This document shows positions 11,301 to 38,858 of a stretch of 64,000 nt of DNA, one piece after another. Position numbers and translations under genes: made by a program. The notes beneath the pieces are model-generated. The model ran no database searches. It saw only the letters and a list, made by a program, of their open reading frames with translations, and was not told where the DNA came from. Positions within the stretch are counted from its first letter, which is position 1, and every line of letters begins with the position of its first letter. This DNA comes from Glandiceps talaboti (lineage: Eukaryota; Hemichordata; Enteropneusta; Spengelidae): the NCBI RefSeq assembly GCF_964340395.1, contig NC_135560.1:22394675-22458674 (forward strand). Reading direction: 5' to 3'.

Positions 11301-14300
11301 TAATGCATGAACATTTGAAATTACACACTTTGTGTACACCTTAAAATTATGATGTGAAAGTATGTGTAACATGAACACATGAAATCAAGCACTACATTAT
11401 GTCACGCGTATACTATCTATTAAAGACTAGCCATCTGTACATCTGATATTTTGCACTACATGTTCATTTAAAATTTGGCACTACATTGTACACCTGACAT
11501 AATAGACACCTGTAATGAAGCATTGTGTACACCTTAAAGTATACACTATATATTATGCACTACTATATAGCTGAAATTATGCACATGTACATCTGAAATT
11601 ATACACACTATATGTACACCTGAGTGTGCACCTAAATTATGCATGGCATACATATCTAAATTACACAGTCTATGTCTACAGCTAGAATTATGCACTGCAG
11701 TACATGTACACCTAAATACACAATTATGTGTACATCTGAAATTACACACTACACGTACAAATGTACATGTATATATATGTACATCTAAAATTGAGCACTA
11801 TACTATATATGTACACCTAAATTACACACTATGTATACATATAAAATTACGCACAGCATGTACATGTAAATTACACACTATGTGTACACCTTAAATTACG
11901 CAGTATGTACACACCTGAAAATATACACTATGTGCACACTCTGATATCTGGAATTCACCACTTTTTATATGTCTGAAATGCATGTAGAATGTTTTGTCTT
12001 TTTATCTCAAAGACAAGCAGAAAGTACTCCACAACACAGCTCATTTGTAATTTTCAATTTTATTTCTTATTTCTTCCATATATGTACAATATGTAAATGA
12101 ACAATACATGTATTTAGCACTTCCAAACACACATACACACAATCAGCTGAATAGCCAAACTCACCAAAACACATACTCTTTCAGTTTTTAGTTGAAAACT
12201 TCACACATGTGTTTTATCAATTATCGTAACCTGGAATGTATTTTCAGAAAAACACACACAAAAACAGCAAATGAAGCCCCTAATACAAACCCTAATACTG
12301 GTGGCTATGATAAATTCAAATGCAGGTATTTTAACATATGGGGGAACAACAATGAGGGTGATTTTATTTTAGCTGCATTTGTTATGCTAAGGGGATCCAC
12401 AAAAGGCAGTTTTGCTAAATCCCAAGTCATTTGATCTCTCTGAAGATATTATCAAATCTGGCAAAGAAGAGGTCTACTGTACACAGAGGTTAGGATCTTC
12501 AGATTTCTTGAAACAATCACTTCAGTATCCTTGGGCAGGGCTCAAGAAGTGTGAAGATCTAACCTATTATGCCTCTTGCCTCAATAGCCAGTCTCAATCT
12601 GAACCAAATTTGCAATTTTTAAAACTTCTCTTTCAGTGAGGCCATGTGATGCAGAGTTGGTGAAATGACTTGTCTGGGATATCCCTCCAAACATGATAAA
12701 TTTGAACTTTTAGATCAAATCAACTTCACCTTTCTTCACACTATCACTGCTGAGGAAGTTGTTCACAACCAACACCAAATATCAAAGTTGATATGAAGAT
12801 TTCCATGGAGCACACAATAGGTTGTAGTCGATTTTACGGTTCCAAGATGCATTGCACGAGACGACATTGCTTATGTTGTTACATTTAGGTTTGTTTTGTC
12901 TTTATTACGTTTGAAATAACATTTTCATTGTGAAATGATCGAAAGTCATTTTGACCTCTTTAAGTGTGAGTGATTCCATAGAGCAAAGACTGAAAGTCAT
13001 CAATGATACAGAAAACTTTTACAGGTAAACCCAGGGTATGGTCAGGTGACAGCCATCCCCCTGAGTAGCATGTACAAACCCCAATTTGCATGTAGAGAAT
13101 ACATGGAGATGTATGTAGAGACAAGCAATGCATCTTGGAACTGGCAACAGGTCTATTGGGAATAAGCCAATGAACTTGATTATATTGACAATGACTTTAT
13201 CATTGTACATAATATACTAGTACTTCAAGTTTAATATGTGAACTCTTTACAATTATTTATCTTCAAACTGTTTCTTGTAGAGTCCCATCATCAGCGTTTC
13301 TTCAATAATACCCATACGCATTCCTAAAGACAGCCCTTGTAAAAGAGAATGAGAAAGTCATGTTAAGTTGTACAATAAAGAAGTGTGATATTTCATAACT
13401 CCATGCAGAGAATCAAAGAAACTATTAATGGTCATTTCCTAATCTTCAAAAGCCTTCAAATGAACACTTGTCTTTAAGGTAGTCAAGGACCAATGTCCTT
13501 AACACTCTCTCTATATTTTGCTACCCAAGTTCCTTTGAAATAACAAACAAATTTTTCTTGTTAACTACATTTTGTATCTTGTTTTTAAAGGAAATTGACA
13601 ATCTTTATTCCGCAGAGACAAAACTGCATATTGCGATGATACTGGATTTTTAAAATAACTTAATTTCAATATTATTTTGACTTATATGGTGTATGGTAAC
13701 TCTTGACCCTTTTTCTTTTCTTGACTTTAGTAACTGAGAATGGTTTTTGAGTTTTCTTAAGCAAAGTAACAAAAACAAATAAGTAAACAAGAATTTAAGA
13801 TTTTTATTTTCCAGGCACAATACTGTTGATCATGAAAAGTTAAAAACATTTTCTGATGACAGCTGGCCACCTTTAGAATTATACAATCATGACACTGTTA
13901 CTACTTGTATTATTCTTATCAATATTATGTATCATCATATATCAAAAATTGTTATTTCAGACCAATATAACCATAAAGAATAACAGACAAGCACGTAGCC
14001 ATTTAGCAAAATATTAGACAGAGCTTACCTGTGCAGTTTATGCCCAAAAGTGCATCCCTGGGAGATATCACTACTATCAGCCAGCATAGAAAATACTTCA
14101 TCAAGATTAGTGTAGAGATTGTGCAGTTGCAGTCAGCTGGTATATAGGCAGATCAAGTATCTACAAAGTCTATACTATGTGTAGTTGCAAAGCACCTTCT
14201 CCCAGCAGAGGTGAACACGCCTCTGTATGATTTGCATACAATCTCAATCCTGATTAGTTGTAATTTGAATATCTCACCCCCGATTGGTTGGTAAATGGTG

Positions 14301-17300
14301 TTTTGATCATATAAATACCAAATTTTTTATTTGAAATATTGTAAATATATTGTAATACTTTTATTTTAGATTGCTGATGGCAAAAAATCCATCAGAACTA
14401 TTTCAATACTATTTATAATCTTGTGCACAAGTCAGCATTCTAACAAGTGGAATCTGTATTTGTTATAACACTAAATATGGCACACAGCTGAAGAGGTGAT
14501 AGTCAACAGATTTTCTAACTAAGCCATCTTGTATATAGAATAGGCTGAACAGACAAGAGGCTATTGTTAGTTGTCGAACACTTTCAAAAATTCTCAACAA
14601 AAATTATCCATATTGTACTTTAATTTATATCAAGTATGGATGAATAATCATGATATGAAATATTTTCCAACTCAATCAGCAGTAATACCCAATTTGAAGT
14701 ACTATTGTAACTGTTACTACTTGCTGGCCTACTCTATGAGGGTGAATTTATTGTTGTTATGCAAAATAAGATTATATTTTCCTCTTTCGCTGATAGTGAT
14801 AGATAACAAAATTTACAAACTGCATCATTCAAGGAAATTGTATGAAATAACTTGTCAATTCTATGAATTAATCTCTGGGGAAGTAATCTGAGTACAGATC
14901 AAGACTGAGCAATGATCTGAGTAAATCAAAGTAGCAGGTGATCACACGATATATATCACAGACTGGAGGTGCCAATGTCCTCTCGCAAAGCTTAGCAAAT
15001 TAGAAAGGTGTTCAGGATTTCATACATGTGTGTACATTTATACATGCAGTATTTTAATAATGTTTCAGATATGTAAATACTGCTGTGGTACAACTACAGA
15101 TACACATGAAATGCTGAGTTGCATTACTGCTGCATGACTGCATTTTAATTACATAGTTCCATGATGCTACAGTACAACTATAGAGATGAGCACATGCTGC
15201 TGAATTTCAATATTGTCACAATGCTGCCTTTCAGATATATGCAAACAATCTACTGAATTTCATTCCTGCTGCTGGGCTGCATTTTAGAATTGCTTGAATA
15301 TTACTGCTGCATTTCAGATATGCACATACTTTATACTGAATTGCATTACTGCTGCAGTACTGCATTTCAGACATGCAATCAATACTGAATTTCATTATTG
15401 TTTCAGAATTGAATTCTTGCATTGCATTAATACTGCAGGAATACATTACATTACATTACATTACATTACATTACATTAAATTACATTACATTACATTACA
15501 TTACATTACATTACATTACAGATGTGCATGCAATGCTGAATATCATTACAGCTGCAGGACTGAACTGCTGCATTGGATTGATATACACCTGCAGGACTCA
15601 ACTTCACACATGTTTACACAGCTGAATATCATTACTACTGCAGGACTGCATATCAGATTTACACACACTCAAACTGCTACATTTCATTATAGCATGCATG
15701 GACTAGTTCAGTATTGATGAATTTAATTTAATGTCATATAGTGACATGCAGCTCTATTTAAGATATAAATCTTGTTTTAATATCCTCAGTTCCTTTTAAG
15801 GACTTTACAATGAATAAGTAAACTGTGGACATTTGATATTTTATATTGGACTTAGGAGTAATATAAGTTTCTACCTTGGCACGATAGGAATTTAGGTATA
15901 GAACAAATGATACATATGAACAATAGGAGAATTTATTAGTTTTGTATTTGAATTGAAAATCTGTAATAAACCATCATTTCATATCTAATTCATGTCTCAG
16001 TCAATTATTTTCATTTGAACCATGGCCAGTGTTTTTACTGTTAATATCCATGCACTGTCAATATAGTTTTGGTCAACATGAATAGTAATAGATATGTATA
16101 ATACATATATATGGTGTATTAAAATGGGTAGGGTACCAGTGGTCAGCTCTGGTAGGGTTGTGTGACCAGTGCTGGAAACCCCAGACCTCATTTTAGACCC
16201 ACTTTGACCAAAAATCAAAACCCCATTTTAGATCATTACAGGTTTCTAAGAGATGAAAAGTTTAGTACCCCCCCCCCCCCCCCCCCGATTAAAACTTTCT
16301 TCTGTAATTCTTCCTTTTTTTAAAAATATAATAAATGATACACCACTGAAAACATGTTGGAGGATATCATTTGGCTTTCTTCAAAACTGCAGTGTTTTAT
16401 ACACTGCAGTAATAAAGTGTTTGTATACACTTTGACAGTACAACAGAAGTGAAGGTGACTTACGGTTGGATGACAAATGTACTCCTTGCAGTAGGATCAA
16501 GCTTTCTTGTTGCTGAAACTCCACAAGGACCTTCAAATCTCTGTAAAGCATGCAGCTTACTTTCAGCCATATTTACTGCCAATGCTGCTGCAGCACGTGG
16601 TTCTTGACCAACTAAGACATCTGTGTCATCTCTGGCTCCAGGGTTTACCAGCATGACTTTATCACCGAAATGTACGTTGCCATCAACGGTCACAGAAAGT
16701 TCAGACTGTTGGGATATACAAAAACATTGGTGTTCAAATGCTTGGAATAGTAGTTAGTATAAATAAAGCTGTCTGAAACATATATATGCTGATTGCATAT
16801 AAGGTATCACCCATAAGGGAACTGACATATCCATAGTCACAATCCAATACTCAGCAGTGACTTTGTTGAATTCAATCTTCAATTTGTTGGCCTACTCCTC
16901 AAAGTTCAAACTGTACAGATTGGAGATTGGATTCAAAGCTACATAGCAATCTGAACCTCGATCATAATATGGGCATGAAGAGAGATGTGAGTAGCACTTT
17001 CAAATTTCTATTAAAATTTAAAAAGGTATTTTTATTATAGGACGAGATAAGTACAATGTTACTAAACATATACTTTCAAATCTAGAGAACTTTCATCAAA
17101 ATAATTTGAAAATCAGCACTGCCTCTAGGCTAAATGTTATTACATGTATCATCATGATCATGTATGACTGGATTAGTAAGGTTAACTGATCAAATAAGTT
17201 ATGAATTTCACATAATTGACAAAAAAATATACAGTAATCAGGTCAACTACACTTATGTAATATAATTAAATGTGGAATTCACAGGGTGACTTTAAAATTC

Positions 17301-18045
17301 TCTCTTTCTCTCTCTCTTCATTTGTCACATGTACTCAGAAAGACATGTGAATGTTTAATAATATTAATACACTATAATTTGTACTATACCATATTGTATT
17401 TTGCTGACAGCTAGATTACTATTGTGTATTATGAAATCATAATTAAAAATTATATGATAAATTAAAGATTGTGAAGAAATCGACAATATTGAGTACAAAT
17501 AATACTTGAACTTGAAGATGTGATTTAACAGGAGGATATAAATTGTTACCTTTTTGAGAATGGTTGAATCCAATTTTGAACCTTTCTGTATGAGGAGCTC
17601 TCCACGTTCTCGTTTCGCGACGAAATCTTTGAGTGTGTCCTGCAAAGAGAGAGAATACACCATGTCAACAACTTTAGATAAAACCATGGACACAAGTTTG
17701 ATATTGATATGATAATGAAAACACACTATCTCAGTTTCTAATTGATTTGACAGAGAGACATGTAACGGAATGAATTAATTTAACACGTATCATACATTTA
17801 TTTCAAATTCGTAAACACATGCTAACAAGGAATTAAAGTCTCCGGCTCACTGAATCGGAAAACTACTTTCCAATAACGGGACTGCCATTACTGACAACAA
17901 CAACGTAGTCGAGTCATCAGGGCGCATCATTTTAGTTACAGTCAATCCATTCCTGAAATGCGGCATTTAAACATACCTCCTCTAAGCAAATGTCTTCATT
18001 CCAGTTGCCAACAAGGACAGATGGGTTATATGTTCTAATACTCAT
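8308..18045 (-). CDS. CFAP161: Cilia- and flagella-associated protein 161, complete, 7 exons
   Basis: CFAP161 (human C15orf26) is an axonemal protein, known as a microtubule inner protein of ciliary doublets. Exons on the minus strand: 18045-17977 (ATG), 17639-17550, 16705-16464, 11054-10973, 10490-10332, 9175-9102, 8461-8308 (TAG). All introns have GT/AG ends, phases agree, and the joined frame is 289 aa against about 301 in human. Matches to the family, as I recall it: N-terminal GNWNEDICLEE; KRERGELLIQKGSKL; HFGDKVMLVNPGARD; GPCGVSATRKLDPTARSTFV; LTYGQSFLICTLPG; EVTLVEHCNYLTQWRVLAF; MEMEGLPVPANQKVVIAHC; C-terminal TAHTELDSHRAEKDCNHWVF. The start is the first ATG, with no upstream alternative in frame. 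An RFX X-box match lies about 100 bp upstream, as expected for a ciliary gene. Intron 3 (about 5.4 kb) contains a probable nested gene on the same strand. Head-to-head with GOLPH3. Confidence 0.95.
10681..10722. repeat. G-rich (GGGGGT)n tract
   Basis: Repeated gggggt units in CFAP161 intron 4, G-rich on the plus strand. Four or more G-runs of at least three occur within 42 bp, so it could form a G-quadruplex; as the gene is transcribed from the minus strand, the RNA would be C-rich. Confidence 0.85.
11310..11950. repeat. Degenerate tandem repeat, units about 30 bp
   Basis: Roughly 20 degenerate units built from tgtacacctgaaattatgca and cactatatgtac. Spacing varies from about 25 to 45 bp, so the array is old and drifting. 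It lies in CFAP161 intron 3, between exon 4 and the nested gene. Confidence 0.8.
13253..14101 (-). CDS. Putative nested two-exon gene for a 51-aa secreted/membrane mini-protein
   Basis: Not recognised as any known family. Exon 1 coding part 14101-14029 reads MKYFLCWLIVVIS then PRDALLGINCT and ends in a strong donor (ACAG then gtaagc). Exon 2, 13335-13253, follows a good pyrimidine-tract acceptor (ttctcattctcttttacaag) and reads GLSLGMRMGIIEET then LMMGLYKKQFEDK before TAA. The split Gly codon (phase 1) is restored exactly, giving 51 aa from a 693-bp intron. Residues 4-12 form a short hydrophobic core after a Lys, as in a signal peptide or N-terminal anchor. There are two cysteines (6 and 23) and a dibasic KK near the end, but no amidation signal. 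A promoter-like region lies immediately upstream. The gene sits in CFAP161 intron 3 on the same strand. The calls rest on splice signals and composition only; chance cannot be excluded for so short a frame. Confidence 0.5.
14102..14320 (-). promoter_or_regulatory. Candidate promoter of the nested mini-protein gene
   Basis: Read on the minus strand toward the ATG at 14101: an inverted CCAAT box (plus-strand ATTGG at 14283-14287), a perfect octamer ATGCAAAT (plus-strand ATTTGCAT at 14230-14237) and a TATA-like CCTATATACC (14139-14148). The TATA-like element is only about 40 bp from the ATG, which would leave a very short leader. An acceptor-like tataccag in the same place offers an alternative: a further non-coding 5' exon. 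Confidence 0.4.
15040..15720. repeat. Degenerate tandem repeat (tgctgaatttcattactgctgcag family)
   Basis: Recurrent phrases tgctgaatttcattactg, ctgcaggactgcatttcaga and tatgcacatac at intervals of about 45 to 75 bp. About ten degenerate copies are visible, with an (ATTAC)n run embedded. It lies in CFAP161 intron 3, on the far side of the nested gene from the 11.3-kb array. Confidence 0.8.
15441..15520. repeat. (ATTAC)n pentanucleotide microsatellite
   Basis: About 15 copies of the pentamer acatt/attac with a single aaatt interruption near 15478. Confidence 0.95.
16180..16290. repeat. Dispersed repeat, copy B, with poly-C run
   Basis: Related to the segment at 4256-4510 by shared phrases (ccccattttagatc, attacagg, tctaagagatgaaaag). 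It ends in a run of about 20 C (16267-16286). Confidence 0.5.
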
Positions 18046-18146
18046 GATTAACTTTCCCCAAAAAAATTATAGCGACAGAGGAAGGCAATTATTTGCTAGA
18101 TCCTGGTAAGTTCCAGCAACTCTATGAACGTAAGCTTTACAGGTCA

Positions 18147-18159
18147 GTTCCTTAGCAAC
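18147..18159. promoter_or_regulatory. RFX X-box motif in CFAP161 promoter
   Basis: GTTCCTTAGCAAC fits the X-box pattern RYYNYY-N-RRNRRY at every defined position, about 102 bp upstream of the CFAP161 ATG. A second, shorter match (gttccagcaac) lies at about 18110-18120. X-boxes bound by RFX factors are the established promoter mark of ciliary genes, and their usual position is within about 200 bp of the start. Function here is inferred. Confidence 0.65.
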
Positions 18160-18308
18160 AACTGTAAAACTACGTACAGAGTTCATGGAGCATGCGTATA
18201 TTACTGTGTATTTTACACACAAGTTTTAACGTTGGTGGCGTACTTCGATTGGCTGTCGTTTTCATCAGTCGACGATCACAGGAACCGGAATGGGAACCGT
18301 GTTACAAA

Positions 18309-18568
18309 GTAACAAAACAAACAAACAAACAAACAAACAAACAAACAAACACACACACACACACACACACATACATACATACATACATACATACATACAT
18401 ACATACATACATACATACATACATACATACATACATACATACATACATACATACATACATACATACATACATACATACATACATACATACATACATACAT
18501 ACATACATACATACATACATACATACATACATACATACATACATACATACATACATACATACATACAT

Positions 18569-18603
<35 letters not shown>

Positions 18604-18680
18604 TACATACATACATACATACATACATACATACATACATACATACAAATAAATAAATAAATAAACAAACAAACAAACGA
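18309..18680. repeat. Compound (AAAC)n-(AC)n-(CATA)n microsatellite
   Basis: Blocks in order: AAAC, AC, a CATA block of about 210 bp, AC, CATA again, then AAAT and AAAC. It separates the CFAP161 and GOLPH3 promoters. The long open frames on both strands are repeat artefacts. Confidence 0.97.
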
Positions 18681-18827
18681 ACAAACAACAATCAAATAAA
18701 TAAATAACTAATAATGATAATAACAATGATTATATACTTCTTAACGATCTGTTTATATTTGAATAAATAAATGAATAGATAAATAATTAAGCATACACAA
18801 ACAAATGAAATATTAATGGATACGTCT

Positions 18828-18925
18828 GTTTCTATATATTCTCATCCATACATGCACAGACAAGTAAGTTTCTTAATTGTCTGTGATACATGTAAGTGTT
18901 TGTATGGATGAGAATATACAGAAAC
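18828..18925. repeat. Imperfect hairpin / fold-back sequence
   Basis: Arm gtttctatatattctcatcc + atac at 18828-18851 pairs with gtatggatgagaatatacag + aaac at 18902-18925 with one mismatch. Inside, a second pair (cagacaa and ttgtctg) extends the stem. No target duplication was recognised. Confidence 0.85.
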
Positions 18926-19036
18926 GGTCTATTATTTCAATAGTATAGAAGCCTGTATATACATAATAGGCCTACACATGTATATATATACTTATCCAAG
19001 AGTTTGAAATGGTTTTCATTTACCCATGCATATTTT

Positions 19037-19055
19037 GTTTGTTTGTTTGTTTGTT

Positions 19056-19130
<75 letters not shown>

Positions 19131-19140
19131 TTGTTTGTGT
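19037..19140. repeat. (GTTT)n-(GTCT)n microsatellite
   Basis: Five GTTT units, about 20 GTCT units, then GTTT again. Confidence 0.97.
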
Positions 19141-19457
19141 TTATTATTTATTTATTTTGACTACACGCAGTGAAAAACAAATATCAAGCAATTATATCAG
19201 GACAAACGTAAAATGGTTATGATATAAATACATATACATATACATATGCACATATTTGTATAAATATACCTTTCACATCTACTTCATCTACATTCCAAGA
19301 CACATTTTACATGTCCTTGTACATACTACCCACCAATCAAATTGAGGAAAGAAAAGTGACACATGTACGATCATATATATTTATATATGATCCTCTCTCT
19401 GTTACTGTACTTTATTTATGTGACCAATTAAGGCCATACTTACTGTTACTGTTATTG

Positions 19458-19750
19458 CACAGTCGCTTGTAAACTGTTATTCCTTTCCTAAATGGTTTTA
19501 TTCTTGTCTATGATGGTCCTAATACAGAACAATGACGGTTATTATAGGGATTGGCGATATTCTTATAAAATCGGTAGCAATGTCATAAATACAAAAATAA
19601 ATACATAAATGTATTTATGACATCGCTACCGATTTTATAAGAATATCGCCAATCCCTATAATAATGTCATTGTTCTGTATTACTATTAGGACCATCATAG
19701 ACAAGAATAAAACCATTTAGGAAAGGAATAACAGTTTACAAGCGACTGTG
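19458..19750. mobile_element. Long near-perfect palindrome (fold-back element, arms about 135-140 bp)
   Basis: Left arm 19458-19592 (starting cacagtcgcttgtaaactg) is the near-perfect reverse complement of 19611-19750 (ending cagtttacaagcgactgtg). The loop is only 18 bp. Both sides are flanked by ttactgttactgtt (19440-19453, and from about 19753), which may be a duplicated target or pre-existing repeat. There is no coding capacity. It lies about 340 bp upstream of the GOLPH3 start. Confidence 0.9.
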
Positions 19751-19959
19751 TGTTACTGTTACTGTTTTCTTTCCTATTAAAGTTAAATTTCCTTACTGTG
19801 TTGTGGTATTATACCTAAGTTTCACCACATCCGATTGTGCGTACGGGCGTTGCGACGCATTCTGTATACAAGTGTGTACAACAAAGTTGAACAATCGTAA
19901 CAATGCTCGCTTTGCCTGCCAGTTTTCGGATTCATTCGGACCAATTCGACATTCGTCGA

Positions 19960-20086
19960 CACAACAAGCGCCATGTTGATTACGTCATTAGACTGCCAGA
20001 TCGACGAGTGTTAATGTCCTGGCTAACGCATACATAGGTGACGGAGTTCGTAATTTTTTACTCATTTGTCAGTTAATTCCCCCAAA
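19960..20086 (+). promoter_or_regulatory. Probable GOLPH3 promoter / 5'UTR
   Basis: CpG-richer than its surroundings. It contains a YY1-like gcgccatgttg (about 19969) directly followed by a CRE/ATF-like ttacgtcat (about 19980). A second YY1-like block, aacatggcggccac, lies inside intron 1 near 20390. No TATA box is seen, consistent with a housekeeping promoter. The transcription start cannot be placed from sequence. Confidence 0.5.
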
Positions 20087-35362
<15,276 letters not shown>

Positions 35363-36152
35363 TGGAACTAAGACCTGGACACAAATCTGACACAAGAGAC
35401 AATATTGCAATTCTTTCATTTTACTATTGCTGGTGTAAAAGAGAACGAACATGAAGAGTGGGTGGAAAGGTGAACATTTGATAGAAATCAGACTCCCATT
35501 GTAGACCTTCTAGAATCCATGGAACTCTTTACCAAAACAGGAAAATAAAAATATATAAAAATTAGAATCTAAGGTATTTGGAGACTCAAGGAAGAGGGGT
35601 ATGTAAATAGACAAGTCGTGCTGATTTACTAAAGGCCTGTAGTATTGTTTGTAGTACCATGTATTTAGATCTTTCTATATTACAATGGCCCTAACTCTGT
35701 ATTTTTACACCATCATCCTACATCATTCATGGGGAGGGGAGGGGAAAACTGGATGTTATGTTATGAATACTATTTCTGGGCATTTTGTAAGTATAATTTT
35801 CAATCTGTGCTATTCCAAGTTCTTGTTTTCATTTATCAATTAGTTTATTTTTTGATCAGTCCTTGAGATCCCAGTATGAAATTTTGATAATTCAAATTGA
35901 GACTTTATTTGTGGCGAAAGGAAGGCAATAGCCCATGTAGTATCGGTGGTATAATACTTGCTAGTGAATGTAAATACATATGGGAAGGTTAGGGATTGGT
36001 TTGTAACCAGGTGCATCAATTCATAATTATTCATAGCAGTGAAATGTGATTGGTTACTGTACAGGCGCATGTTACGGATCATCATCAGTTTTAGGGTGTA
36101 GAGAGTGGTGGACAGAATCAGCCAACTGGCAGTGGGTAGATATTAGATATTA

Positions 36153-36158
36153 AATAAA
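36153..36158 (+). terminator. Candidate GOLPH3 poly(A) signal
   Basis: AATAAA in attaaataaaaggtgtac, about 790 bp beyond the stop. An earlier AATAAA in ggaaaataaaaatat near 35544 is an alternative. Confidence 0.4.
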
Positions 36159-37924
36159 AGGTGTACAAGTCTAAAAAAAAAAGGGTGCATATTAAAAAAT
36201 GTTAAAACAGAAAGTAAAAAATAGGTTTGCGCTGTCTTCACACAGTATAATAGCAAGAACTGTGAATGGGAATAAGTTATTCTATAAAGGTATGCATTGA
36301 GCTTAATAGTTTCTCTGTGAACTATTACATATTCTGAGCCTCACCATTTAATATCAACTCTACACTGTCTGTGGTTTTAACTGTGATGAGAATTATTGAA
36401 AAGACATACTATCTACCTGTGTGCCCTACCTTCTCCACAACATTCCAGAAACTTTGGTCAACTCTTTCTGTCTAGTTTTGCCAACTCGTGAAATACTGTG
36501 AATGTAGAAAAGATGATACCAAGGAGAGTGATAATATCAAAAAAACATGAAACTGGTCACTGCCATCCAGACCAATAGTAATAATAATTTGATATTTTCT
36601 GTGTTTCTTTAAGAAATTCTCACAGACTTGTTGCTTTATTTGCCCATGAGTGGTTGTCGTCAAAATCAGTTTCTATTTTCATCAAATTTTAGTATAGAAA
36701 ATCGGTGTGCTAATTGCTCAGGATAAAATGTGCATGAGATGTGATTCATGTTGAATTCATTCTCATGTTTGTGTGTAGTGTCTGTTTGGAGTTATGACTC
36801 CTTAGTGTTAAGAAATATACATCCTAGACCCCTTAGGGAAGTTGAAATTCTCATTTTGTGATGTCATACAAGCCTATGACTGAAATATGGAATTCAGATT
36901 CAACCAAGTGTTTGATGACAAGAGTTCATACTGGCTGTATACATGTAGTTGTGGTAGACTAGTTTTAAAACTTTAACTACAAAGATCATGATTGTTCTTT
37001 TCACAATGATCTTTGTCACCAGGATGTATTTTTCATGTGTATGTTGTTATAAGATTATTTTCAGAGCTATATGAATTGTGTGCAGTTAATATTATCTCTC
37101 ACAATACATGAAATTCAGCTGTTTGTGGCCTTACTTTTACTGTCAGCTGTATTTGAGAAAAGTTATCTACCAATTCTACTAGACTTGCGTGTATGTTGAA
37201 AGATAGAAACAGCAGAAAAATGGTTATGACAATATAAATCTCTTCAAATTCCATGTACTCTCTGTAGTTTATGATGTGTGAAATCTTTCTCATCACAAAG
37301 TGATTGCGCCCTCAGTGGCATAAGTAGACATTTCTTTTGATTTCAACTTCAGCAAGTTAAAGACTAAGTGAGGATGATATGAACTTTATTCTGAAATAAC
37401 TGCCTACACACCTAAAATGAAATGAAGAAATCACAACACATGCTAAATTATTGTTGTAAATTAGAAATTCAATGTCACTAAACATGTAAGTGACAATTGT
37501 ATATCATGTAGGCTACTCACGCAATACAGCCTTTTTCTTGCACTTGGATCATTTGATATTATTTATTACATCAGCTTCTTCTATTGTTACAACATAAACC
37601 AGAGCAGAGCAGAATGAGGTTCACTTACAGGGAATTTGCAAAATACTACAATTCATTGTTACAGGAACTCAAATTCATGGAGCAGCTGTCATAGATTTGT
37701 TCCCACAAGTATTTTTTTCAGTGAAGGGAGTTTTTATATGTGGCCACCATCCTATGTAGTGTTTTCCTCAGAAAATAATGTTGAAAGAAGAGAAACAGTG
37801 TAAAAAATGGCATTCTCTTCAGATTGAAGTAACGTGTGCGACCAGTAATGGATGACAAAATAATGTATGTCAGTAATTTTTATGAAATCATTTAGTGGCA
37901 CCCATTACTCCATGAAAGGCTAGG

Positions 37925-38000
37925 GTCAACACTGCTATTAACAATGGCATAAATATATTGTCAACACTGCTATGAACAATGGCATAAATATATTGTCAAT
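37925..38000. repeat. Tandem duplication of about 36 bp
   Basis: gtcaacactgctattaacaa + tggcataaatatatt is repeated immediately with one change. Confidence 0.9.
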
Positions 38001-38818
38001 TCTGTTTTCACCTTCAAGTTCAACACAAACAGTGCATGGAATCTCCCTCTAGGGTTGATCATTTTGTTTAGTGCAGATACACATTTAATACTGCACACTT
38101 TTATTATTAATGTAGTTGAAATTTCTTCTTTTGTCTTGGAAACTTTTACTTTTATTTCTCTTCATGAAAACAAAGTTCGCATTTTTCATTTTTAAATGTC
38201 TACTTCCCTGTTTGGTTTTTATTTTTATGAGTCACGTAATAAAGTAGCCAGTGGATGTTTGAGGTAGACTACATTTGCTTTCTCAATAGTGCATACTATA
38301 AACTCAAAACACACCAATCAGAGTTTTATATGGGGAAAATTATAATAATGACTGGATTTAAACTAACAAACTTACTATGATTTCAAAATCACTTTAAAAA
38401 AAATTTGTAAATATATTCCTGAATATGTAATTTTTTGGTATTATATGAGGTTTTTGGCAACTATACAATTACAAGCATGCAATGGAAGTGGTTGACGGCA
38501 TCACGATGAATGCACTCCCAAGTTTGTATTTGGTATTAACCAAGATGGAGTTAGGACTCCTCTGTGAGAAGAAATACACATCCTAGACTCCCTAGGGAAG
38601 ATGAAATAATCAAATCTTGTGATGTCACAAAAATAGTCAGTCTGTGTATTGATAACATTGGGACTTGTCAGTGAATGATTTATTCACATGTCTTGATCAA
38701 TAAAGTATCATGATGGTATGGAAAAAAATTGTTTATGCATCTATGTTGACTGCATGTAGTATGTATGACAATGAGGTAGTGAAGAAGCTATCTGGTGACC
38801 TCTGTCCTCTTCAGTCTT

Positions 38819-38858
38819 TCTCACTCACTCACTCACTCACTCACTCACTCACTCACTC
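38819..38858. repeat. (TCAC)n microsatellite
   Basis: Ten tandem tcac/actc tetranucleotides. Confidence 0.95.
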
